A stretch of DNA of 42,456 nt, taken from NCBI GenBank assembly GCA_018701175.1, contig JABIWF010000028.1, positions 1-42,456 of the forward strand. The letters are read 5' to 3'. Positions 35,438-42,456 of this stretch are shown here, piece by piece. The notes beneath the pieces are model-generated. The model worked only from the letters and a program-made list of their open reading frames with translations, did not search any database and was not told the origin of the DNA. The translations under genes and the position numbers were made by a program. Numbering within the stretch: the stretch's first letter is position 1; the number at the start of each line of letters is the position of its first letter. Origin of the DNA: Methanobacteriota archaeon (GTDB lineage Archaea; Thermoplasmatota; Poseidoniia; Poseidoniales; Poseidoniaceae).

Positions 35438-36709
35438 TCACTGGACGGACTTGAATCCTTCATGATCGACGCCCCATGGGAGCGTTGCGTCAAAGCCGAC
35501 TTTGGCAGTTAAACCGTCACTGTCACGCGAGGGGTCGAGTGAACTTCCTTTTTGGTTTGACAGAATGAGCGTATCTTTGTCAGGTTGCCATCGAGTGACC
35601 ATTGCCCATTCGACGCGAACTGGGTTTCCAATATCGATGTCTTCATCAACAACTGTGACCATTTTCATGCTACGATGTCCTGCCAGTGCAGCATGTATTG
35701 CATTCATAGAATCTTCAGGATTCTTCTTTCGGATTTTGACAACTGCAGCCAGCCAACCACAACCACCTTCGGTCATATGGACATCGATGCATTCACAGAC
35801 TTCGTTAACTGCAGATTTAATGGTCGGAGCTCGTGGAAGCCCCATCAATGTCTTGTGTTCAGCCTCGCCTGGAATTAATGCGTGGAATATAGGATTGTCG
35901 CGGTGAACAACACCGTCGATTTCAATCACAGGTTCTTGACGGACATCATCAACAGTCCCGGTGATGTCTACATACGGTCCTTCATCATCATCTTCAGCGG
36001 TGATACGTCCCCAGAGCACATATTCGGCATCGGCTGGAGCCAAAACTCCGTTCGGCATGCGTGTTAAGCGCAATGGTTTGTCATACAGTTTTTCGTGAAG
36101 TGCCGCTGCTATGGTGAGTTCATCGATGTTATCGTCGAATGACATGGCAGCCGCTAACAGTACGACCGGGTCTGGTGCATTGACGATTGCAATGTCCACT
36201 TCTCGACCTTCCTTGCGAGCATTCATGGTAAGCGTTCGTAAGTGGCGTGGAACCAAACGGACAACCAGGTGATTTTCATCTCGAACGAATTGGCGGTGGA
36301 ACGACATGTTTCGGATGCCTGCGTCTTGGGCAATAATGACGCTTGCAGATGAATAACGTCCACGGTCTTGAGGCCAGTGGTGCGGAATTGGAAGTTTTGT
36401 AATGTCGACAACTTCCTGCAAGTTCTCAAAACATTCAGCTTCCGAGGCATCGACAATAACGGGTTCACTTGGATTGTTCATTGCCCACCCGAGCGTGTCG
36501 ATGTATTCTTCTGGAGTGATACCGATTGATTCGCACAGTCGGTCACGTGTAAGGATATTGACGGCAGCACGTTGGCCTGGTGTTTCAGGAATGTTGGTGA
36601 ACAAGGTGAGGTCGTGATTGCTTGCACGCGAGTGCTCCCACATGCCGTGGATGAGGCTGGTCGGGGCTGGTTCTTCTTTGGCTGCGCCAAGGTGGTCACG
36701 GAAGGCCAT
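35438..36709 (-). CDS. UbiD-family decarboxylase (short archaeal type)
   Basis: A 423-residue prenyl-FMN-dependent decarboxylase. Family features: opening MAFRDHL, the SFHRQFVRD segment (about 155), LVPRHLRTL, AIVNAPDPVVLLAAAM, LAPADAEYVLWG (about 235), DNPIFHALIPGEAEHKTLMGLPR, and the diagnostic VVDEDIDIGNPVRVEWAM near residue 365. It is shorter than bacterial UbiD (about 490). In several archaea a short UbiD homologue makes isopentenyl phosphate from anhydromevalonate phosphate; that role is an attractive guess here because the isomerase/GGPP synthase fusion is 4 kb away. Menaquinone-type decarboxylation is the alternative. The start is uncertain: ATG 36709, ATG 36730 or TTG 36778. It is divergent from rps12. 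Confidence 0.88.
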   Translation of the reverse strand: MAFRDHLGAAKEEPAPTSLIHGMWEHSRASNHDLTLFTNIPETPGQRAAVNILTRDRLCESIGITPEEYIDTLGWAMNNPSEPVIVDASEAECFENLQEVVDITKLPIPHHWPQDRGRYSSASVIIAQDAGIRNMSFHRQFVRDENHLVVRLVPRHLRTLTMNARKEGREVDIAIVNAPDPVVLLAAAMSFDDNIDELTIAAALHEKLYDKPLRLTRMPNGVLAPADAEYVLWGRITAEDDDEGPYVDITGTVDDVRQEPVIEIDGVVHRDNPIFHALIPGEAEHKTLMGLPRAPTIKSAVNEVCECIDVHMTEGGCGWLAAVVKIRKKNPEDSMNAIHAALAGHRSMKMVTVVDEDIDIGNPVRVEWAMVTRWQPDKDTLILSNQKGSSLDPSRDSDGLTAKVGFDATLPWGVDHEGFKSVQ

Positions 36710-36799
36710 GGTTCGTCCACTTAGGCACATCGTTTGAACCTTGTTTAATGCATGGGTTGGAATACTGCCTAAAATCAAACATTTTGTCGAATCTATGAA

Positions 36800-36809
36800 C
36801 CATATATTG
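36800..36809 (-). promoter_or_regulatory. Candidate TATA element for the UbiD-family gene
   Basis: CCATATATTG on the plus strand (CAATATATGG on the minus strand) could place a start of transcription near 36778 and give a leader of about 70 bases before the ATG at 36709. The element is nearly symmetric, so direction is not certain. Confidence 0.35.
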
Positions 36810-36860
36810 TCAATCCATCCTCACAAGCATCCGTACATTCACATGGGCTTTGAGGGTCGC

Positions 36861-36869
36861 TATTAAATA
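36861..36869 (+). promoter_or_regulatory. TATA element of the str operon
   Basis: TATTAAATA lies about 45 bases before the rps12 start. Transcription would begin near 36890 and give a leader of about 20 bases that contains GGTGAT (36901-36906) as the ribosome site. Confidence 0.5.
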
Positions 36870-36910
36870 GGGGATTCAAGTCGGCAAAGTGCTTCAATGC
36901 GGTGATTATG

Positions 36911-37339
36911 ATGGGTAGAGGACTCTTCGCAGGTGCTAAAATGGCAAAGGACCGACAAAAGTTCCGCTGGTCGGACCGTCGATACAAGAAGCGCATGCTC
37001 AAGTCGCGAGCCAAGCACGACCCGCTTGCTGGGTCCACTCAAGCCAAGGGTATCGTCATTGAAAAGGTCGGTATCGAAGCGAAACAACCGAACTCCGGAA
37101 TTCGCAAGGCAGTCAAAATTTCCCTCATTAAGAACGGTAACAAACTCACAGCTTTCGCTCCTGGCGACGGTGCAATCAACTTCATCGATGAACACGATGA
37201 AGTGATGGTAGAAGGTATTGGTGGACGCATGGGCCGTTCATACGGAGATATTCCTGGTGTACGGTACAAGGTCATCCAAGTCAACGGTGTTTCACTCGAT
37301 GAAATGGTTCGTGGACGAAAGGAGAAGCCAATCCGCTGA
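36911..37339 (+). CDS. rps12: Small ribosomal subunit protein S12 (uS12)
   Basis: A 142-residue decoding-centre protein. [58 protein letters not shown] and [15 protein letters not shown] are all strongly archaeal/eukaryotic S12. The KQPNS loop, which contacts the codon-anticodon helix, is intact. The ATG at 36911 gives the family N terminus and the better spacing to GGTGAT; the ATG three bases earlier adds one Met. It heads an operon with rps7 and EF-2. NusA and L30e, which often precede it in archaea, are absent. Confidence 0.96.
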   Translation: MGRGLFAGAKMAKDRQKFRWSDRRYKKRMLKSRAKHDPLAGSTQAKGIVIEKVGIEAKQPNSGIRKAVKISLIKNGNKLTAFAPGDGAINFIDEHDEVMVEGIGGRMGRSYGDIPGVRYKVIQVNGVSLDEMVRGRKEKPIR

Positions 37340-37349
37340 GGTGTTGATG

Positions 37350-37982
37350 ATGTCTGAATCTGAAGTTGTAATCGAAGAAGAAGAAGAAATCGTCGAAGAT
37401 GTCCGTCCTATAGCAGGAATCGGAACACTCGTCTTTGGTAAGTGGGATGCATCTGCAATTACTTGTAAGGATCCTGGACTTTCTCCATACATTAATCTCA
37501 CAACCGTTGGTGTGCCTCACACTGGTGGACGTCACGCAAACGCTTGGTTTGGAAAAGCAAAGTTGTCAGTTGTCGAGCGCTACATCAACAAACTCATGCG
37601 CACCGGTCCTTACACTGGTAAGAAGCAAGGTGCAATGAAGGCTTTCGAATCTGCACTTGATGCGATTGCAGCAAAGTCTGGAAACAACCCTCTCCAAGTC
37701 TTTGTTGATGCGATATGCAACGGCGCTCCCATGGAAGAAATCACCCGAATTAAGTTCGGTGCTGTTTCACAACCCAAGGCAGTCGATTCTTCGCCTTCTC
37801 GCCGACTCGACGTCGCCCTACGCAATCTCGCTAAGGGTGCTCAACAAGGCACTCACAAGTCGAAGCGAACCCTCACCAACTGTATCATCAACGAACTGTC
37901 CAAGGCAGCTGCTGGAGATGCAACTTCCTTTGCAGTTGCAAAGAAAGAAGAGTTGGAACGCATCGCAGCCTCTGCTCGATGA
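37350..37982 (+). CDS. rps7: Small ribosomal subunit protein S7 (uS7)
   Basis: A 210-residue protein that nucleates head assembly of the small subunit and contacts E-site tRNA. LPYINLTTVGVPHTGGRHA-like text (SPYINLTTVGVPHTGGRH), KLSVVERYINKLMRTG and RRLDVALRNLAKGA identify archaeal S7. The first 20 residues are very acidic (VVIEEEEEIVED), a lineage-type extension. Two ATGs lie at 37347 and 37350; the second has the better spacing from GAGGTG. It follows rps12 after ten bases and precedes EF-2 by 144 bases. Confidence 0.95.
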   Translation: MSESEVVIEEEEEIVEDVRPIAGIGTLVFGKWDASAITCKDPGLSPYINLTTVGVPHTGGRHANAWFGKAKLSVVERYINKLMRTGPYTGKKQGAMKAFESALDAIAAKSGNNPLQVFVDAICNGAPMEEITRIKFGAVSQPKAVDSSPSRRLDVALRNLAKGAQQGTHKSKRTLTNCIINELSKAAAGDATSFAVAKKEELERIAASAR

Positions 37983-38126
37983 AGTTGAAGTTTTGCTTGG
38001 CCTTGAAAACGGGCTTGTGAATGCGAATTTATTACGACACAGTCCTTGCTTTTCGTACCTCTGTTGCGAGTCACTTAAGAACCCCTTTCCGGTGGCCAAG
38101 ATTGACGAGAAGTCATAGGTGATTTC
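37983..38126 (+). promoter_or_regulatory. Gap before EF-2 with a possible internal promoter
   Basis: This 144-base gap has no gene. AATTTATTA at 38026-38034 is TATA-like and would start transcription near 38058, so EF-2 may have its own promoter in addition to the operon one. AGGTGAT at 38117-38123 is the ribosome site. Confidence 0.4.
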
Positions 38127-40334
38127 ATGGGCCGAAAGGAAGACAACATTAACAAAGCAACAGAAGTTATGCACATTTTACCTCAGATTCGAAATTTGTG
38201 TATTGCTGCACACATTGATCACGGTAAAACAACCCTCTCAGACAACCTGATAGCGGGTGCAGGTATGATGTCCAGCGACCTTGCAGGTTCTGCTCGTGTT
38301 CTCGATTTCGATGAACAAGAATCCGCCCGTGGTATCACTATCAATGCAGCATCCGCATCAATGGTTCACGGCGTTGAAGGCACTGATTACCTCATCAATC
38401 TCATTGACACACCAGGTCACGTTGACTTTGGTGGCGACGTGACACGTGCTATGCGTGCAGTTGACGGATGTTTCATCCTTGCGTGTGCAGTCGAAGGCCC
38501 AATGCCTCAAACTGAAACCGTCGTTCGCCAAGCATTGAAAGAGAAGGTAAAGCCAGTTTTGTTCATCAATAAGGTCGACCGTCTCATCAATGAATTGCAA
38601 GTAACTCCTGAAGACATGATGGCTCGATTTACTGAGACCATCAAGAAGGTCAACCGCCTTATCAAGCAGTTTGCTCCAGATGAATTCAAGAAGAGCTGGC
38701 AAGTTTCCGTTGCAGACGGAACAGTGGCTTTTGGTTCCGCTTACCACAACTGGGGAATCACCGTCCCTTACATGGCTAAGTCGAAGATTTCTTTCACAGA
38801 GATTTTCGAATACTGTAACAATGAAGACCAAAAGACACTAGCCGAAAAGGCTCCAGTTCATGAAGTTCTTCTTGACATGGCAGTTACTAAATTGCCAGGG
38901 CCTGTCGAAGCACAACCATACCGTATTCCAAACATTTGGACCGGTGACCTCGACTCAACAATTGGTAAAGCAATGATCAGTTGTGACCCTGAAGCAGAAC
39001 TTGCTATGATGATTACCAAGATTTGGATGGACCCTCACGCAGGTGAAGTTGCAGTTGGACGTATTTACTCCGGTGCAATTGCACAAGGTGAATCGGTCTA
39101 TGCAATTGGTGCAGCCAAACCAGAACGTGTTCAGCAAGTCAGCATGATGGTCGGAGGCGACCGGATTACTGTCCCGAAGGTTGTTGCAGGAAACATTGCA
39201 GCCCTCACAGGTATTCGCTCCGCTGCCGCTGGTGTAACACTGTCACGCGACAAGGATTTCACTCCGTTCGAAGCGATTCGACACTATTCCGACCCTGTCG
39301 TTACCGTTGCGGTTGAACCAAAGAGCATGAAGGACCTACCAAAGTTCATTGATGCGCTCCGTTCACTTGCAAAATCTGATGCCTCTCTCCAAGTCACAAC
39401 GAACCAAGAAACCGGTGAAGCACTGCTTGCTGGTATGGGTGAGTTGCATTTGGAAATCACAGTATACCGTATCGAAGAAGAACAGAACATCAAGGTCAGT
39501 GTCAGCCCACCAATCGTTGTTTACCGAGAAGGTATCCAAGGAAGCAACCGTGGACATGCGTTTGAAGGTAAGTCTCCAAACCGTCACAACCGATTCTTCT
39601 TTGAAATCGAAGCACTCACTCCTGAAGTTGTTGCAGCACTGCGTGCTGGAGATTTAGGATCCGGTACAATCCGACCTAACGATGCAAAGGAAGTTGGCCG
39701 TAAGTTCGGTGAACTTGGAATGGACAAAGATTTGATGCGCAAGATTTACGCAATCAACGGATCAAACGTTCTTGTGAACGACACCAAGGGTATTCAAGGG
39801 CTTCACGAAACCCGTGAACTAATCATTGAAGCATTCAACGGCGTCTGTTCAAAGGGCCCAATTGCTGATGAACCCGTTCAGGGAATGTTTGTCCGTCTTG
39901 TTGACGCCAAACTTCACGAAGACGCTATCCACCGAGGTCCTGCACAAACAATTCCTGCGGTTCGAAACGGAATAAAGGGTGCAATGATGCGTGCTCGCAC
40001 AGTTCTTTTGGAACCAATGCAAAAGGCGTTTGTCTCAGTTCCAAACGACTGGCTCGGTCAAGTAACTCGTGAAGTTACCAACCGTCGTGGTATCATTGAG
40101 GATATGCCATCTGAAGGTGAAGTTACTACCGTTGTCGGTGTTCTACCAATCGCTGAAACATTTGGATTTTCCAACGATATTCGTGCTGCATCGCAAGGTC
40201 GAGCAGTTTGGAACACAGAAAACCTCGGCTTCGAACAATTGCCTCCACAATTGTTTGACAAAGTCGTCGGTCAGATTCGAACACGTAAGGGGCTTAAGCC
40301 AGAACCTTACCCAGAATCCTACTATTCTGAGTGA
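38127..40334 (+). CDS. Translation elongation factor 2 (aEF-2)
   Basis: A 735-residue GTPase that drives translocation of tRNAs and mRNA. G1 is AHIDHGKTT (28-36), the switch I region carries RGITI, G3 is DTPGH (about 94), and G4 is NKVD (about 148). Domains II-V follow to the usual archaeal length. The diphthamide histidine is present at residue 602 in HEDAIHRGPAQ, the substrate of the pathway whose last enzyme (Dph6) is also in this window. The ATG at 38127 follows AGGTGAT. EF-1 alpha and S10, which usually follow in archaea, are absent; a MOSC gene takes their place. Confidence 0.97.
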   Translation: MGRKEDNINKATEVMHILPQIRNLCIAAHIDHGKTTLSDNLIAGAGMMSSDLAGSARVLDFDEQESARGITINAASASMVHGVEGTDYLINLIDTPGHVDFGGDVTRAMRAVDGCFILACAVEGPMPQTETVVRQALKEKVKPVLFINKVDRLINELQVTPEDMMARFTETIKKVNRLIKQFAPDEFKKSWQVSVADGTVAFGSAYHNWGITVPYMAKSKISFTEIFEYCNNEDQKTLAEKAPVHEVLLDMAVTKLPGPVEAQPYRIPNIWTGDLDSTIGKAMISCDPEAELAMMITKIWMDPHAGEVAVGRIYSGAIAQGESVYAIGAAKPERVQQVSMMVGGDRITVPKVVAGNIAALTGIRSAAAGVTLSRDKDFTPFEAIRHYSDPVVTVAVEPKSMKDLPKFIDALRSLAKSDASLQVTTNQETGEALLAGMGELHLEITVYRIEEEQNIKVSVSPPIVVYREGIQGSNRGHAFEGKSPNRHNRFFFEIEALTPEVVAALRAGDLGSGTIRPNDAKEVGRKFGELGMDKDLMRKIYAINGSNVLVNDTKGIQGLHETRELIIEAFNGVCSKGPIADEPVQGMFVRLVDAKLHEDAIHRGPAQTIPAVRNGIKGAMMRARTVLLEPMQKAFVSVPNDWLGQVTREVTNRRGIIEDMPSEGEVTTVVGVLPIAETFGFSNDIRAASQGRAVWNTENLGFEQLPPQLFDKVVGQIRTRKGLKPEPYPESYYSE

Positions 40335-40339
40335 TCTGC

Positions 40340-40801
40340 ATGAACGGCTCGATTGCGGGCCTCTTTGCAGCACCTGAAGGTGGAGTGCCCAAGCCACTGG
40401 TTGAACAACTCGATGTTCGAGTCAACGGTTGTGTTGGAGATTATCAGAGAGACAAGAAGCATCATGGCGGCCCAAACCGCGCCGTATGCCTGTTCAGTTC
40501 CGAAGTGGTTTCATTTTTACAAGAGAACGGCCATCCCATTTACCCAGGTTCCGTTGGTGAAAATATTCTCGTTGCGGGGCTGCAATGGGAGCATGTAGGC
40601 ATTGGCACAATTTTCCAGTTTGATGATCTCATTTTGGAAGTCACATCTGATGCCCCGCCGTGTAAGACGATTCATGATTCATTTACCAACGGTAGTTTCA
40701 AGGAAATTTCAGTGAAAAAAGCACCTCACATGACGCGATGGTATGCGAAAGTCATCAAGGAAGGCAACGTCAAAATTGGCGATGCTGTTGAAATCAACTG
40801 A
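40340..40801 (+). CDS. MOSC-domain protein
   Basis: A 153-residue single MOSC domain (beta-barrel related to the molybdenum-cofactor sulfurase C terminus). GDYQRDKKHHGGPNRAVCLFS, PGSVGENILV and the conserved cysteine in DAPPCKTI match the YiiM/YuaD type, thought to handle sulfur in metal-cofactor chemistry or to reduce N-hydroxylated compounds. The ATG at 40340 follows GTGAT, five bases after the EF-2 stop, so it may be read as the last gene of the str operon. Its end overlaps the convergent fusion gene by eight bases. Confidence 0.9.
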   Translation: MNGSIAGLFAAPEGGVPKPLVEQLDVRVNGCVGDYQRDKKHHGGPNRAVCLFSSEVVSFLQENGHPIYPGSVGENILVAGLQWEHVGIGTIFQFDDLILEVTSDAPPCKTIHDSFTNGSFKEISVKKAPHMTRWYAKVIKEGNVKIGDAVEIN

Positions 40802-42449
40802 TTCGCTTCAATTGGAAGTCTGTTAATTCACGCAGAGCCTTCATTGCAGGTCCCTGTGGAATACGGTCCAAACAAGCATGCGCCTTAGCGTGGTAATCTG
40901 CCGCTCTTTGCTTTGCATAGTCAATAGAACCGAGGTTACCCAGTGCCTTGACAGCAGCCTCAATGGCTTGAGCGTCAGCATCTTCGCCTTTTCCAAGTGC
41001 TGCAAGCAAGGTTTGCTTGTCTTCACTGTCGGGTTGCGCAAGGGCATGAATGACCATCAACGTCCTCTTACCTTGGGCTACATCAGAACCTGCTGGCTTT
41101 CCAAGGACATCGGAATCGGACAGTACATCAATCAAATCATCCATAAGTTGGAAGCAGAGTCCTACTGCAAGACCCCAATCTGCCATACAATCTATTGTTT
41201 CTTGGTCAGCACCCGCCATTCGTGCACCAATCTCAGCACATGTGAGGAACATGACAGCAGTCTTTCCTTCAATCATCTCGATGTAGTCGTCTTCGGATAC
41301 TGCGAGCTCATCTTCAAACTCAATATCCATCTGCTGACCTTCACTTACGCGTCGAACCATCCAAGCAATTCTGTTGACCAGTGGAGCCACATCGTTTGCC
41401 TGTAGCCCTTCAGCCTGTACTAATCGCTCGAATGCGATTGCCAGCATTGCATCACCGGCATTGATGGCGGTGGGAAGGTCAAATTCAATATGGACAGCAT
41501 TTCTGCCTCTTCGAACTTCATCATCATCCATGATATCATCGTGAACCAGTGTGAAATTGTGAACTGTTTCAATCGCTGCACCTACATCGAGCATACCAGA
41601 GTGAGAGTCACCAACCGCCTTTCCGACGAGCCATGGTAGTGTTGCACGCAATCGCTTTCCACCACCATGAATGAGGTGCGTCATTGCAGCAGCCAATCGT
41701 TCATGCCGTGAGGCCATCAAGCTGTTCATGATACGTTGCTCGACCAATGGCTTGACTTCCAGAACAGAGATATTGAGTCCGGCACCCACTGCCTCTGGCA
41801 GCATGTGTGTCACATCGCCCATGTCGTGAATTTTATCGTCGCTTAATGCGTTCAATGCATCCGTGCTACCAATTGCGCTCCACCAATCATCGTTCATGAT
41901 TTGAGCAGCAATGCATCGAAACCAGGGGGCAACCGAGCCGTTGGAACGTTCCTCTTCAATGAGCATATCTTCCAACTCCTCTTGCGAGACCCACATGATT
42001 TCCGAGACCTCGTTTTCATTGATGTTGAGTTCAACGTCTTTCTGAGCAATCAAAATGTGGTCGATTTCTCTTTCAATCCACGTTTCATTCATTCGTGCTG
42101 AATAACGCATCTTTGTCATGAAAGTAAAGTCATCCGTCGAAAATTGGCTTGGGTCGATTCCAAGTTCCTGTTCTAATTTGCGAACTGCAGCCATCTTTAC
42201 ACCGAGTGCCCCTTCTTCGACCAATTCTTCATCGCTGTGAAGTGGGTGTGAGCAACAGGAATTCGCCCATACGCCAGGAAATGTGACTTTGTCGTGTGCT
42301 CGGCGTTGGAGCAGCAATCTCTTTTGAGAATCAAAGAGCAGGACACTGAATGCACGGTGGTATGCTCCAGCGTCTCTGTGAGCCGAAATTTTAGACAGAG
42401 GTCCGAGTACTACATCCTTTTCATCAACTGCAATAATTGCTTCTGACAT
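40794..42449 (-). CDS. Fused type I IPP isomerase and geranylgeranyl-diphosphate synthase
   Basis: A 551-residue bifunctional isoprenoid enzyme. Residues 1-195 are type I isopentenyl-diphosphate isomerase: HRAFSVLLFDSQKRLLLQRR, catalytic Cys66 in CCSHP, acid Glu126/Glu128 in WIEREID, and PWFRCIAAQI. It resembles eukaryotic IDI1 more than E. coli Idi. Residues 215-551 are an all-E prenyl synthase with GGGKRLR (262-268), first Asp-rich motif DDIMD (304-308) and second DDLID (437-441). Phe299, five residues before the first motif, is the pattern of archaeal GGPP synthases. So one chain would turn IPP to DMAPP and extend it to GGPP for ether lipids. No frameshift separates the parts. The ATG at 42449 lies seven bases from the window end, so an earlier start cannot be excluded. 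Confidence 0.93.
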   Translation of the reverse strand: MSEAIIAVDEKDVVLGPLSKISAHRDAGAYHRAFSVLLFDSQKRLLLQRRAHDKVTFPGVWANSCCSHPLHSDEELVEEGALGVKMAAVRKLEQELGIDPSQFSTDDFTFMTKMRYSARMNETWIEREIDHILIAQKDVELNINENEVSEIMWVSQEELEDMLIEEERSNGSVAPWFRCIAAQIMNDDWWSAIGSTDALNALSDDKIHDMGDVTHMLPEAVGAGLNISVLEVKPLVEQRIMNSLMASRHERLAAAMTHLIHGGGKRLRATLPWLVGKAVGDSHSGMLDVGAAIETVHNFTLVHDDIMDDDEVRRGRNAVHIEFDLPTAINAGDAMLAIAFERLVQAEGLQANDVAPLVNRIAWMVRRVSEGQQMDIEFEDELAVSEDDYIEMIEGKTAVMFLTCAEIGARMAGADQETIDCMADWGLAVGLCFQLMDDLIDVLSDSDVLGKPAGSDVAQGKRTLMVIHALAQPDSEDKQTLLAALGKGEDADAQAIEAAVKALGNLGSIDYAKQRAADYHAKAHACLDRIPQGPAMKALRELTDFQLKRIS

Positions 42450-42456
42450 GAGTACG

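Noticed and set aside
37996-38100. CTTGGCC and GGCCAAG inverted pair in the gap before EF-2
   Set aside because: Seven bases separated by 91 is expected by chance and makes no convincing structure.
1-42456. tRNA, rRNA, CRISPR arrays, insertion sequences, defence genes or prophage
   Set aside because: Every gap is under 210 bases and none showed a cloverleaf, repeat array, transposase or integrase; a covariance-model search would be needed to exclude small RNAs.

Overview
The window reads as a compact chromosome segment from a planktonic euryarchaeon, most likely a Marine Group II (Poseidoniia, Thermoplasmatota) relative. The archaeal assignment rests on gene content: SRP54, Get3/ArsA, RFC large subunit, proteasome alpha subunit, SBDS, exosome Rrp4/Rrp41/Rrp42, L37Ae, Pcc1, prefoldin beta, TiaS, Dph6, archaeal-type S12, S7 and EF-2, and a geranylgeranyl-diphosphate synthase. 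The lineage assignment is inference from style: moderate GC, eukaryote-like IPP isomerase, large lectin-type surface protein, very tight packing. No mobile element, CRISPR array, rRNA or tRNA was recognised, and no gap between genes reaches 300 bases.

Layout. 1-1900 (minus): a Get3-type ATPase followed by SRP54, cut by the window edge, so two membrane-targeting GTPase/ATPase systems lie in tandem. 1990-7584 (plus): an unknown multi-pass membrane protein, a zinc-ribbon/transmembrane/transglutaminase protein, and the potassium-uptake pair TrkA-TrkH. 7576-10854 (minus): RfcL and glycyl-tRNA synthetase. 10962-20343 (plus): a 2[4Fe-4S] ferredoxin, a 1760-residue Lhr-type helicase, and a secreted membrane-anchored C-type-lectin/LamG surface protein. 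20345-21268 (minus): archaeosortase A. 21352-24938: a HisB/GmhB-type HAD phosphatase, TiaS, three small membrane proteins, and a RecA/KaiC-like protein with a ruined P-loop. 25006-27005: adenylosuccinate lyase and the diphthamide ligase Dph6.

27163-33971 (plus) is the archaeal proteasome/exosome superoperon: psmA, SBDS, rrp4, rrp41, rrp42, rpl37ae, pcc1, prefoldin beta, then a DHH phosphoesterase and an alpha-helical repeat protein. Many junctions are 1-4 base overlaps with Shine-Dalgarno sequences of the GGAGG or GGTGAT type. 33968-36709 (minus) holds a NUDIX hydrolase, a TPR-like protein and a short UbiD-family decarboxylase. 36911-40801 (plus) is a shortened str operon (rps12, rps7, EF-2) followed by a MOSC protein. 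40794-42449 (minus) is a fused IPP isomerase/GGPP synthase.

How the genes fit together. Most of the window is protein synthesis and quality control (translation factors, tRNA charging and modification, RNA decay, proteasome, prefoldin, membrane targeting). A second theme is the cell envelope: the surface protein, archaeosortase, sugar-phosphate-type phosphatase and transglutaminase. A third is isoprenoid lipid supply (UbiD-family decarboxylase and the fusion enzyme). The strongest candidates for something new are the isomerase-synthase fusion, the giant Lhr with two glycosylase-like modules, the surface protein/archaeosortase pair, and the cluster around the dead-P-loop RecA-like protein.
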